Source: Canna indica
Taxonomy: Eukaryota; Streptophyta; Magnoliopsida; Zingiberales; Cannaceae
Assembly: GCA_034359265.1 (NCBI GenBank)
Contig: CP136897.1
Location: 25,724,001 to 25,788,000 of the forward strand
Direction: 5' to 3'
Length of the DNA stretch: 64,000 nucleotides
Shown: piece by piece, positions 31,338 to 43,272 of the stretch
How positions within the stretch are numbered: the first letter of the stretch is position 1
Layout of the letters: every line of letters starts with the position of its first letter
The notes under the pieces: generated by a model
Databases searched by the model: none
What the model was told of the DNA's origin: nothing
The model's input: only the letters and a program-made list of their open reading frames with translations
Program-made: the position numbers and the translations under genes

Positions 31338-33779
31338 TGTCACGCCCCATCTTAGGGTCACGTGACCGACCAAGGTATACATGTCTATACCCCGCAGCCT
31401 ATCCCATGCACATGCCAACTCATAATAAAACATAGCGGAAAATACGAGACAACTTTATTATAGCAGAAAAAATAAATCAGTTTCCATTTCCATTTTAAAG
31501 GAGTAAAGTTTAGCAAGTCAAATAGAGTGCAGAAATTTATAAATAAAAAGTTTCTCAGTTTTTCTCAAGAAACATAGTTTGAAATAAAACATAAGAATGT
31601 TCCAAAGGACTAGAACTCGAAGAATGATAAAATACCAAGTGCATGACCAAATACTACAAGACTCGACTACAACCCCTAACTAGGACTGCTACGAAATCAA
31701 TGTAGCTCCTTTGCCCTCCAGCCACGCCAAGTGCTCTAGCCTACCTCATTGGTCAGGCTCTGCAAAAAAAAGAGAAAAAAAATAAGGGTGAGTCCAAAGG
31801 AACTCAGTGAGCGGTCCTACCAACCCCCACCACAAAACCAACCACAAAGATATAACATACAAACATAAACACCCCTGTCTCATACGGGGAGAATGCAACA
31901 TTTGTGGTATGGCTAACTAACGGCCTCTTAGCCGACCGATGCCCAAAGGCAAGCTTATTCACATAGCAGTGAATCTACAACAAGCCTATCTGCCTACCCA
32001 TGTCGTAAGGCATACAAGTTACTCACAAGAGTTATGAGTATAATTAGGTTTTACCCATCCAAATTTATCCCATAACATATCCTTAAAGAGACATACGGGA
32101 ATAATCGGGATTTGCCCATCCGAACTTATTCCAAAAGAAAAGCGGAAATAATCAGGATTCGCCCATCCAGACTTACTCCAAAGAGAAGGGTGAATAATCG
32201 AGATTCGCCCATCCGAACTTATTCCAAAGAGAAGCGGGAATAATCAGGATTCGCACATCCAAACTTATTTCAAAGAGAAGCGGGAATAATCGAGATTCGT
32301 CCATCCAAACTTATTCGTTTTTAAACACAGGTTGGGATTTACCCATCAAACCTTTCGGGCTCAAACCCGCAAACTGGCTCCTAACTGAGCCTCTCCTCCA
32401 TTCAAGAAAGATATGGCGCCCACAAAACCTAAGTCAAGTGTCTTCCACAGTGTCCTAGGGGTGTTCCTATTGGGAAAAATGCTGCAACACACTATGCCCG
32501 TTCCCAACGCCCAGACCCGTAATGTCATCAACCCATCAGGTTTTGTTTCATGCATTTAAATTCTTAATAGTATATTTTGTCACTTGAATTTTAATTCTAC
32601 AATTAAAATTTAAATTCCCAAATTTAGATTTTGTTTTAGGGGTTTTGTTTTCAGCCTACTGTTTGAGCCCAATGCTGGTGTACCCAACCCGAATCTGATT
32701 TCTAGAGTGTGTCCTATCGTTCCCGACTATATTTTCTGGTTAAAATGATATGTTACACGACTATGTTCTGTAATCATCACACCTCAGAAACACTGTTTCA
32801 AATCTCAGCATCATTAGTAACAATCCAGCATGAAATTTTATCATATTTAGATTTTCAGCATGCTAAATTAATTAACACGAAAATCACAGCAATAATCATT
32901 CCAAAAATATTGCTAAACCAGATTTCATTCATCACAAACAACAATTAAATAGGTCTATATTCTAAACATAATTTAGCATGCTTCAAATCCTTACACCAAC
33001 ATCAAGATTCATGCTTCATAAATCAAGAATCATCAAGAACATAAATCATGCCGTCAAGAACTAAATCTTTCACATGAAACCATAAATTTAACACGCTAAG
33101 ATTCATACTTTTGACATCAAACATAATTCAACATTATAAGAACATAGCAAGGATTCAAAACAAGGGATTTAAAGACTTATCAACATAGACATGCTCTCTT
33201 AGGCAATATCACAAACACCTTGAGGACGCCTCCTCTCCCACCTTGGTCGAGCACCCCTAGGACAATCCTAGGGCTGCCACACCACAAAGGGGGATCCTCG
33301 GGCTTCCTCTATCATGGTAACATGAGAAAACAACACCCACGTCGGAAAACAACAAGAATTCTCAAAATCGAAGAGGCGGCCCAAGAAAACGATGAAAAAA
33401 GAAGGGGGAGGAAAGGAGAAACCACTCACATGATTAGGAAGAAGAAGAAGGAAACAAATCCTTGAAGACGGCCTCCGAATCCGGCACACGAGAGGCGGCG
33501 GCTCGGCTTGGCTCCTAGAGGGGGCCGTGGCTCCCTCTCTCTCCACTTAGCTTGTGCTGCTCAACTAGGAGCCGCATGGCCTCATCTTATGCTAAACCCA
33601 CATCCGCCTAAAGCCCGGATCCAAACCCGATAACCTCTTAACCCAAACTAACCCCAAGCTCAACACAAGCATCATCATTATGCTCAAGCACAATCATCTC
33701 GACTCAGCTCGACCTCGAATCAGCCCGCTAGACTGGCAAAGATAAATAATAAAAATTACCATAATATCTCGGATACTAT
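31338..33779 (-). repeat. Gypsy 3' LTR
   Basis: On the plus strand it begins TGTCACGCCCCATCTTAGGG; the other end, next to the purine tract, is approximate (near CGGATACTATA). It contains the inverted repeat at 31789-31806 and a 46-bp minisatellite at 32095-32310. Related to, but distinct from, the 2586 and 17368 LTRs. ORFs within it are incidental. Confidence 0.8.
32095..32315. repeat. 46-bp minisatellite in the gypsy LTR
   Basis: Units of the form GGGAATAATCGGGATTTGCC followed by CATCCGAACTTATTCCAAAG repeat about five times with point differences. The 5' LTR has about three units at 45605-45740, so copy number differs between the two LTRs of one element. Confidence 0.85.
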
Positions 33780-33826
33780 AATCCTCCCTCCTTAGGGAAA
33801 ATTCATCATCAAATTTTAGCAAGGCT
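33780..33826 (-). other. Gypsy polypurine tract and 3' untranslated strip
   Basis: In element sense it contains AAGGAGGGAGGATTATAG, a purine-rich tract placed where plus-strand priming is expected, between the integrase stop and the 3' LTR. Confidence 0.65.
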
Positions 33827-35357
33827 TAAGGACTTACCAAATTCTCAAATAGAGAAGGATATCGCTCCCTCAGATCATTCTCCACCTCCCAGGTGGCCTC
33901 CTGCCCGGAATGGTGCTCCCACCTAACTTTTACCAGAGGAATATTCGTGGACCTCAATTTTTTGATCTGATGGTGTAGCACCTCAACCGGCCTCTCCTCA
34001 TAGGAGATTGCCAAATCCACCTCTACTGCGGTAGGCTCAATCACATGGGACTCATCCCGGATATACTTCTTTAGCATGGATACATGGAATACTGGATGCA
34101 ATCGGTCCATACTAGGAGATAAGGGCAACTCATATGCCATTGCTCCCCTACGTTTGAGATAAGGCCAACAGCCCAATGAACATAGGGCTTAGCTTCCCTC
34201 TCTTCCCAAATCTCACCACCCCCTTTCATAGGGGATAACTTGAGAAAAACCATGTCCCCCTCAGCAAACTCTACCTCTCTGGCCTTTCCATCATCATACA
34301 TCTTCTGGCGACTCTCAGCTACCAACAACCTTTCCCTTATTAGATTCACCTTTTCTATTGCCTCCTCCACCAGGTCAGGTCCCATCATCAGAGATTCTCT
34401 CATCTCAAACCAGCCTACAGGTGACCTGCACCGCCGCCCATATAATGCCTCAAAAGGGGCTATCCTGATGCTGCTACGATAGATATTATTGTAGGCAAAC
34501 TCAATCAGGGGCAAATGTCTCTCCCAACTACCCTCCAAATCTAGGACACATGCTCTCATCATGTCCTCCAATGTCTAAATGGTCCTCTCCGACTGACCAT
34601 CTGCTTGAGGGTGAAATGCAGTGCTGAACTAGACATGAGTGTCCAACACCTCCTGGAAAGACTACTAGAATCGAGTTGTGAACTGAGTACCCCGATTTGA
34701 GATGATCATAACAGGGACACCATGATATGTGACGATCCGATCCAAAAACAACCTCGCATACTGCTCAGCTGAAAAGGTCGTCCTGACTGGTATAAAATGT
34801 GTTGTCTTGGTGAGGCGATTTACCACCACCCAAATGGAATCATTGCCCTTTCCCGCCTTCGGCAATCCAGTCACAAAATCCATGGTTATCTTTTCCCATT
34901 TCAATTATGGTACCTCTAAGTTCTGGAGCAATCCTATCGGCTTTAAATGTTCGGCTTTCACCTGCTGACATGCCAGGCACTTAGACACAAACTCAGCCAC
35001 CTCTCTCTTCATGCTTTTCCACCAATAATTTTAACTTAGGTCACGGTACATCTTCGTGGCTCCCAGATGAATGGTATATAAGGACCGATAAGCCATCTCT
35101 AGCATCTGCCTGCCGACCTCGGCCATGTTTGGCACCACTATCTTGTTCTTAAACCTTAGAACGTCCTCTGAGTCAATACTAAAACCATTATCAGCATCAC
35201 CCCTCCTGGCCAGATCCTTAGTAAGTGCACAAAAAGCATCCTCCTCCTGTGCTACTCGCAGCATATCTACCAACATCGTTTGCACACTTAAGTGAGCCAC
35301 CAACACACCAGAGGCTGACATTGTCAAGACTGTCCCGCCATCCAAACACAAGGCCAA
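33826..35357 (-). pseudogene. Gypsy integrase with chromodomain-like C-terminus
   Basis: The blocks run from 35357 down: H2C2-type zinc-binding (YRSLYTIHLGATKMYRDL, then CLACQQV), the catalytic core (MDFVTGLPKAGKGNDSIWVV, VTYHGVPVMII), the Glu helix region with FHPQADGQSERT, the mid-domain (RSPVGWFEMRE) and a C-terminal RPVEVLHHQIKKLRS..EATWEVENDLRERYP chromodomain-like block. The second catalytic Asp is Asn: SNRGTQF instead of SDRGTQF. Several frame changes and stops occur near 34640, 35030 and 34180. Confidence 0.92.
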
Positions 35358-35568
35358 ATCCTAAGCCAACGGCATCCTCCTAACTGCCAAATGTGCTAGA
35401 CTGCCATAGAATTCTTGCTCAAGGCATCTGCCACCACTTTAGCTTTTCCCGGATTGTACATGATCGTGCAGTCAAAGCCCTTCAAGAGTTCAAGCCACCT
35501 TCTCTGCCTCAGGCTCAATTCCTTCTGGGTGAGCAAATACTGGAGGCTCTTATGACCAGTGTATATTG
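35358..35568 (-). pseudogene. Gypsy RNase H, C-terminal part
   Basis: On the minus strand immediately beyond the nested element the frame reads [20 protein letters not shown] and then [15 protein letters not shown], the closing motifs of gypsy RNase H. It joins to CEIY at 43273 on the other side of the insertion. Confidence 0.92.
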
Positions 35569-37150
35569 TGGGCGAAATGACGACACTAGAGGGGGGGTGA
35601 ATAGTGTGTTAACTAAAACAATTAGCCTAAATTCACTTTTAATCATTTACTTAGATTGGTTTAGGCAATATTCAATTTTGCTATTGGATGCGGAAGCGAT
35701 AGATAATTAAGCAATAAAACACAACAAATATAACAATGCTAGCACGCAAATTTATAATGGTTCGGCCCCAATGCCTACACCACTACCTAAGCACCCCGCT
35801 TAGGATTTCTAAACCAAGTTTTACTCGATTAATTAGTTTCCCTTACAATGAGGACTTTGCACCGGAAAGTCACCGCTCTCCAACCGAAGGCACTTCCACA
35901 CCCGGAAGTATCCCGCCTTCCTACCGAGAGCACTTTCCCACCTCAACCTAAGGGACAACTAAAGCTAATCCTAGTAACAACTAAGTTTACACAAGTGGCT
36001 TTACTCCTTCTACACCAAGGATACCACTTCCACACAATAGACCTAACATAAGGTCTTTACACGCTCAAATCAAAACAGAAACGTTCAAATAACAGTGAAA
36101 AATATAATCAAAAGAGCTAAGAGATTAAAGAGGAATCACAGCTCTTTGTAAGCCTTCGGTGCCTTCAACTCGTCAAGAGGTTGAACTCATATTAAATCTT
36201 GAGTTGAGGAAGAAGACTGTGCGCTTGAGAAAATCTTCGCGGAAGAATAGAGCGCCGCTTGATCAATTGTTGTAAGGCTTAGATCTTCCTTTATTGGCTC
36301 AATAAAATCTGTATCAATAAAGGAAGCCAGTTAAATGAAGCATATAAGGGTGTATTTATACCCTCGGAAAGAAACGACTGTTCAACGGATAGAAATCTAT
36401 CCGTTACAGGCCGCCGGTCGATTGGTCGATCGACCGACTGGTCGACCGGTCATTCGACCACTTGCCATCTCCCTATGGGCGGTCGACCGACTGGTCGACC
36501 GGTCATTCGATCGCTTGATGCAAAAACATCGATCCGCGACTTCCGGTCGACCCATCGGTCGACCAATGCATTTTGCATTTTCGGTTATTCGTTGGTCGGT
36601 CGACCGACTAGTCGACCGCCAAGCTTACTGCCCATTTTGGGCTTTCGTCGATCGACCGCCCGATGCAAGAAACTTACGATTTCATTTTCGGTCTACCGAC
36701 GCAAGCTGCGTTTGCAGCTAGCCACAGTCCGATCGATCGATCGGTCGACTGCTAGGGCTACTGCCCATTTTTTACCCTATTCGCTCGACCACTAGATCGA
36801 CCGAATTTAGGATGAGATTATTTTCTTCAGCCTTTTTCTTCCGCGCTTCGTTTTCGGGTTCCGATTTTCAACGCGCATCAACTTGGAGAGATTTTCAGTG
36901 ATCTTTGAGCTCATCCAATACGTCTTTGGCGCACACGTCGATCTTCGAGATATTTCCACGACGAACCCGAGCGCGACGATCAATGTCCTTCCGATTTTTG
37001 ATTTCTTTGATTTTTCAGATCGAGGACATCGAACGCTAGTCGATGTGGAACCTGAAAGATATTCTCAAAGAAATCATTAGTCTCATGTTTGTTATCATCA
37101 AGACCATCAAAACCGAGATTAAGGCTAAGGTTCAAAACCTAAAGCCAACA
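35569..37150 (-). repeat. 3' LTR of the gag-only element
   Basis: It starts TGTGGGCGAAATGACGACAC and ends AAAGCCAACA on the plus strand. The stretch 36415-36800 is rich in GGTCGACC and CGATCGACCG palindromic motifs. Small ORFs across it are not genes. Confidence 0.93.
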
Positions 37151-37430
37151 ATCTCCCCCTTTTTGATGATGACAAATATCCTTGAGAAAATATATCATTA
37201 AAGCATATAGGATATCAACTAAGGAATTTCTCCCCCTATCAACATGCATATCTATATAATTAAACTCCCCCTATCTATATGCATGAATTTCCTATATTTT
37301 CCTCTCCATTTACTTATACTTTTATCCATGGTTTTCTCCCCCTTTTGACCTATAATTTTCTTTCCATTTTTCTTATACTTTTCTCCCCCTTTTTACTTAT
37401 ACTCTTCTCCCCCTTTTGACATCAATAAAA
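37151..37430 (-). other. Array of polypurine-tract-like motifs
   Basis: On the minus strand GGGGGAGA-type tracts occur at about 37153, 37230, 37266, 37342, 37382 and 37411; the first abuts the LTR and is the working tract by position. Multiple purine tracts are described for Sireviruses. Confidence 0.75.
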
Positions 37431-40322
37431 AAGGACAAGAAAGGTCTATCTATTGAAAGGGATGAAAAAGTATATTTTTTCATGAAGTTGAGACTCTAAA
37501 GATTATTTTCATGAAATATGAAAATCTCAACCAAGGGATGGAAAAAAAAACAAGATTTAATATGAACTTAGCACATTTTCATTTGAATTAAACATGAAAG
37601 ACATGAAAAAGGCTAAGTCTCAAGTTTTGCTATCTACTCATGTTTTCTCATATTTAGGCATCTAGACATCAAACATGAGATAATGTAAGTCTATGAATCA
37701 AGTTTGGGCTTAAGATAAAATTTTTAAGTTGTTTTGTTAACTTAGGTCAACCTATACATTAAGTTTTCAAAAAATCAAACTTTTAAGTTTATACAAAATC
37801 ATATTTTCGATGAAAAGATTTGGTACCAATTTTTGGATGAAAATTTTGATACCAAATATTGAATGGTCATTTGAAATGCATGAATAAAGTTTGAACTCAA
37901 AAGAATTTACAAAGACCATTTTTCATCCTATATTGATTTTAATGAAAACATACCAAATGTAGTTTCTAGCTATCATTCAAGAATTCAAAATCATTCCTAG
38001 AAATGATTTTACTCAAGAAATTGGTGAGTGATATTAGAAATAGAATCCAAATGGTATATATAAGTCTTCATTTGAAGTTTTTTGAAGAAGGATCAAAGTA
38101 TCGAAAGATTGATATTTCAATTAAGGATGATACTTTGCATTTTGAAATCCAACTTCAAAATTTCACTATAAATTAGATTCTTGATGAAACTTTTTGAATT
38201 TTTTATACAACATACTAGATTTTTCAATGAGGATGCAGCTTCAAGAATCATTTCAAAATTAATTTTCTAGAAATAACTGAAATTACTACCAAATGTAGGT
38301 TGAAATGGTGTTTCCGTAATTTTTAGTTATTCTTAAAACTTGTTCAATTTTGATTCAAAATTTCATGACACCATAATGTGATCATGTAAAGAGTATATGT
38401 CAAGATTGAAATGAAAATTATGTCGTTAAGTCAAGATATCAACCTAGCATGGTTTCATTCAAAACTAAACTAGTATTTATGAAACTTGCTAAGTTTCAAT
38501 CTTAACATTTACTCATGATTTTTTAAATTTAAACCTATGGATACCTAACATGAGTATATCTAAACATGTTCCTCAAATATGGATTAAAAATGATACTTTT
38601 AAGTCAACTTGTTGACTTGGGTCAACTAAGTTCAAAAGAGATAAATGTGAATTGACCTCTATTGTCATTTTATCTATATCCATATGAATTTTTCACTCTA
38701 AGAGCATGGAAACATGTCATACCTATTCCTAAACATGTTTATGAAGTTTTGAACTTAAATGAATTTTCCAAGTCAATTTGTTGACTTGGGTCAACCTTTT
38801 AAGCTTAAGTCCCCTAAAGTGAGATACCAATTGTATTTGATCATCTAGACATTAATTTTCAAGTTTTAAATATCTAGACTCATGAGATATGTGTATCTAA
38901 ATATGTTCTTTAGGTGTTTACTCAAAATGAGGTCTCTAATAATAATTTTAACCTAAAGCAAGTTTCATTCAATCAAGATATCATGAAATTGCCTAAGTTA
39001 TCCAAATTTTTCTTACTCATGAGAATTCAAATATTCGTCATGCAAAATCAATCATGATTATATAGAGACATCATTAAAACATGAATATTCAAGTTTTATA
39101 CAAACAAATTTTTTGTAAAATTAAATCCATACCTTTTTCTTGAAAATTTGCCCAACTTTTCATATATTTTTTTTCATTTTCTTTTAGATAGCATATCCTT
39201 CCATTGTTTACCACTTTCTTAACTTGCAAGTAGGCTTCATTAGTATCAAAATGAAATTATATACCAACTAGCAAGCTAATATACTAAGCAGCAAAGGTTT
39301 AATGCAAAGTTTCATTTAAAAACCTTAACCTATGCTAGATAGTATAGATTCATTTCAAGAAAAATTTTGCCATGATATCTAAATGAATCTAAGAGATCTT
39401 AAGATGTGAAATATTTGAAGAATAAGATCTCTACCTATGTTAAACTAGTTTGGACTCACAAGAAGGTCTCTAATAATAGATATTTATGTAGAGCAAGTTT
39501 CATTCAATGAAATTTGCCTAAGTGCTAAGATTCTACCTACTCATGAGAATTCAAGTTTAGCATGCAATTCTAATCATGAGGTAGAGACATAGTTTAAGCT
39601 TAAACATTGAGGTATAACACTAAGATTTTGAATTTACCAAGGTTATGCCCTATTGATGATGGTTTAGCCAAACTAATCTTTTTCTTTCTTAATTATTAGC
39701 CTTCCTAAAAACCTATAACTTGCAAGTATACTTCATAAATAGAAAATGAAATCAAATCTACATGCAAGCTATCAAACTAAATAGTGAAAAGAAAAACCAA
39801 GTATCATTTATCAATTTCAACTTCACTAAATAGCATGGATTCATTTTCAAAGAAATTATTCATGATAGCAAAATGAATCAAGAGATCTCAAAATATAAAA
39901 TTTTGAAACATAAGATCTCCAACCCTTTCTATTGGTTGAAAACCGAAAGGCCACAATGTGCCTACGATTTAGAACCGTAAGGTCGCTTAGGCCCATTACA
40001 GGCCACTTAGGTCTCCGAGGAGACCGGGAAATCAAAAATCAAAAATGTTTTTGAAATATATTAAGAGCGGGGAAAATCAATCAATTTTAAGCATGTATCA
40101 AAACTCCAACTTAGATAAAGCAAAGGGATATAAGAGATGATTCCAGAATAGTTTTGATGCCAATTTTACCTAAGGCATCAAGGTGATTTGAAGTTGCAAC
40201 CTCTTGGAGATTTCTCATTAAGATCCAAGGTCAATTTTAATCCTTCAATTTCTTTACCCTTGTGTGGTTCCTCCACCTACAAAAGAACATGATACCTTTG
40301 GTACCCAAATAGCTTTGGGTCC
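37431..40322. other. Long non-coding interior of the gag-only element
   Basis: AT-rich sequence without an ORF over about 60 codons or any pol motif. Phrases such as GTTGACTTGGGTCAAC and TACTCATGAGAATTCAAG recur in diverged form, suggesting old internal duplications. I see no RNA gene. Confidence 0.7.
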
Positions 40323-41741
40323 TTAGGGGTTAGAGGGCTTAGGAATCCAAAGTGTCCTAGCAACAATTGAATTTCTCTTTAATGCGCAATCATGGATGAC
40401 ATGCCCAAATACACCACAACAAAAGAAATGTCCATTAAATTTATTTTTCTTTTTGTTATGGACATGAGATTTATTTTTAGAATGCTTGTTATTTGAACTA
40501 GGATGAGCATGAGCATTCTTAAAAGATACATTCTTCTTTTGAGTATGAGATTTAGTTGTAGAATGCTTGATATGAGAAGCATGATGTGCATAAGTATTCT
40601 TGAAAGAAACATTTGCATTTTTAGAATTCTTAAAGGAAGAATTACTTGATAGATTATTAACTTTCTTATTTAGAAAAACAACCTCATTTTTCAAATCATC
40701 CATTGATTTATGAATAGCATGCAATTGAGTTTTCAACATGCTATTTTCATTCTTCAATATGTCATTTTCATTTTTCAAATCCTTAGTGTCAATACTTAAA
40801 GTATCATGACATGGATCGTTGACACTAATTCTTAGCTTCTCATTTTCAAATTTTACATCATGTAATTGAGAGCTAAGATTTGAGTTTTCTTTCTTCAAAT
40901 TTTTATTCTCTTTATCCTTTTTCAAGAGCAAGGCATACATGATTTTATACTCATCCATCAATTCATCAAAATCATGGGAGCTAGATGAGTTAATACTATT
41001 ATTGTTATTAAAATGACTATAAGAGATGGAGTGTACCTCATTGTCATCATTCATGAGACATTCTTTTGAATTTGCTTCATAGCCATGGGAAGAGGATGCT
41101 TCATTCGGATATGATGATGATGTGGAAGAATTTGACCTCCTCTTTGCCTTGTTCTTCATGGTAGGGCAGTTCTTCCTTACATGCCCTTTCTCTTGGCACA
41201 AGTGGCAAATTACCTTTCTCTTCCGGCTTTTAGATTTGATTCTTTGACTGGTAGCACTATGGGCATCAGAATTGAGATTAGTAGTAGATGAGTGACCATT
41301 GTCATCACCACCTTCATCAAAAGTAGTAATCTCTTCAGTCTTGGCATAATCATATAGCATGTTTAGAGTTGCCCAAATATCGAAAGCCGAAGTGCAATGC
41401 ATGACTTTTTCAAAGATGTTGTTTTCTAAGGAACAATATAAGCAATTTGTTGCCTGAGCATTTAGTTCAAACCTATTAATTTGTTCTTGTGTCCATGCAT
41501 CCATTTTTTCCTTAGGTTCTACATATTTTATCTTTACCATGTTGAATACTCATAAACCTTGAGTCTTTAGAAATGTGTACATCCTAGATTTCCATAGACC
41601 AAAGTTTGATTCATCGAACCTAGGGGGTGAAGACGCTACACTCTCTAGAGCCATTTCAAGATCGAGATGAATTGTAGAAGGGATGGTGAAATCACAATCT
41701 ACGACCCGCTCTGATACCAATTGTGGGCGAAATGGTGACAC
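40323..41741 (-). pseudogene. Gag polyprotein of the non-autonomous element
   Basis: The N-terminal part (41550-41741) has the gag lead PPRFDESNFGLWKSRMYTFL. A stop or frame break near 41545 precedes the 405-codon frame at 40323-41540. That frame has a UBN2-type region (NCLYCSLENNIFEKVMHC, FDIWATLNMLYD), a CCHC knuckle (CHLCQEKGHVRKNC), a long coiled-coil rich in Lys/Asn/Glu, and a second degenerate knuckle (FCCGVFGHVIHDC). Gag would package the RNA. The coding capacity is nearly complete, unlike the missing pol. Confidence 0.87.
41708..41719 (-). other. Primer-binding site of the gag-only element
   Basis: The minus strand reads TGGTATCAGAGC two bases from the 5' LTR, the standard initiator-tRNA-Met complement. 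Confidence 0.92.
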
Positions 41742-43272
41742 TAGAGGGGGGGGGGGGTGAATAGTGTGTTAACAAAAACAATTAGCCTAAATTCACTTTT
41801 AATTGTTTACTTAGATTGGTTTAGGCAATATGCAATTTTGCTATTGGATGCGGAAGCGATAGATAATTAACCAAATAAAGCACAATAAATATAACAATGC
41901 TAACACGCAAATTTATAGTGGTTCGGCCCCAATGCCTACTCCACTACCAAAGCACCCAGCTTAGGATTTCCAAACTAAGTTTTACTAGATTAATTAGTTT
42001 CCCTTACAACAAGGACTTTGCACCGGAAAGTCACCGCTCTCCAACCGAAGGCACTTCCGCACCCGGAAGTATCCCGCCTTCCTACCGAGAGCACTTTCCC
42101 ACCTGAACCTAAGGGACAACTAAAGCTAATCCTAGTAATAACTAAGTTTATACAAGTGGCTTTACTTCCACACAACAGACCTAACACAAGGTCTTTACAC
42201 GCTCAAATCAAAATAGAAACGTTCAAATAACAGTGAAAAATATAATCAAAAGAGCTAAGAGACTAAAGAGGAATCACAGCTCTTTGCAAGCCTTCGGTGC
42301 CTTCAACTCGTTAAGAGGTTGAACTCGTATTAGATCTTGAGTTGAGGAAGAAAACTGTGCGTTTGAGAAAATCTTCGCGGAAGAACAGAGCGCCACTTGA
42401 TCAATTGTTGGAAGGCTTAGATCTTCCTTTAATGACTCAATAAAATCTGTATCAATCAAGAAAGCTAGTTAAATGAAGCATATAAGGGTGTATTTATACC
42501 CTCGGAAAGAAATGGCTGTTCAACGGATAGAAATCTATTTGTTACAGGCTGTCGGTCAATTGGTCGATCGATCGACTGGTCGACCGATCATTCGATCGAC
42601 TGGTCGACCGATCATTCGATCGACTGGTCGACCGGTCATTCGATCGCTTGCAATCTCCCTGTGGGCGGTCGACCGACGGGTCAACTGCTTGATGCACAAA
42701 TATTGATCCGCGACTTCCGTTCGACCCATCGGTCGACCGACGCATTTTGCTTGTTCGGTTATTCACAGGTCGATCGACCGACTGATCGACCGCCCGACGC
42801 AAGAAACTTGCGATTTCATTTTTGGTCGACCAACGAAAGCTGCGTCTGCAGCTAGCCACAATCCGATCGACCGATCGGTCGACCGCTAGAGCTACTGCCC
42901 ATTTCTTACACTATTCGGTCGACCAAATTTAGGCTGAGATTATTTTCTTCAGCCTTTTTCTTCCGCGCTTCGTTTTCGGGTTCCAGCTTTCAATGCGCAT
43001 CAACTTGGAGAGCTTTCTAGTGATCTTTGAGCTCGTCCAATACGTCTTTGGTGCACACATCGATCTTCGAGATATTTCCGCGATGAACCCGAGCGCGACG
43101 ATCAATGTCCTTCCGCTTTCTGATTTCTCTAATTTTTCGGATCGAGGACATCGAACGCTAGTCGATATGGAACCTGGAAGATATTCTCAAAGAAATCATT
43201 AGTCCCATGTTTGTTATCATCAAAACCATCAAAACTGAGATTAAGGCTAAGGTTGAAAACCTAAAGCCAACA
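41722..43272 (-). repeat. 5' LTR of the gag-only element
   Basis: It is collinear with 35569-37150 with scattered substitutions and indels. A 24-bp palindrome-rich unit (ATCGACTGGTCGACCGATCA then TTCG) is present in three tandem copies at about 42567-42642, where the other LTR has fewer. A G-run at 41744-41757 is longer than in the partner. Confidence 0.93.

Larger units (their letters stand above)
35569..43272 (-). mobile_element. Gag-only Sirevirus-like Copia element (non-autonomous)
   Basis: LTRs are at 35569-37150 (1582 bp) and 41722-43272 (1551 bp), with a perfect TSD TATAT at 35564-35568 and 43273-43277. In element sense LTRs start TGTTGGC and end GCCCACA. A TGGTATCAGAGC primer site is at 41708-41719, and a purine tract abuts the 3' LTR at 37151. 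The only coding region is gag (40323-41741); no protease, integrase or reverse transcriptase is seen in the 3.2 kb between gag and the 3' LTR. At least six AAAAGGGGGAGA-like tracts lie upstream of the 3' LTR, a Sirevirus trait. It must rely on enzymes from an autonomous relative. Confidence 0.93.

Noticed and set aside
36335..36795. Overlapping Arg/Asp-rich ORFs in the LTR
   Set aside because: They arise from GGTCGACC-type palindromic motifs in non-coding LTR sequence; partner LTRs give different frames.
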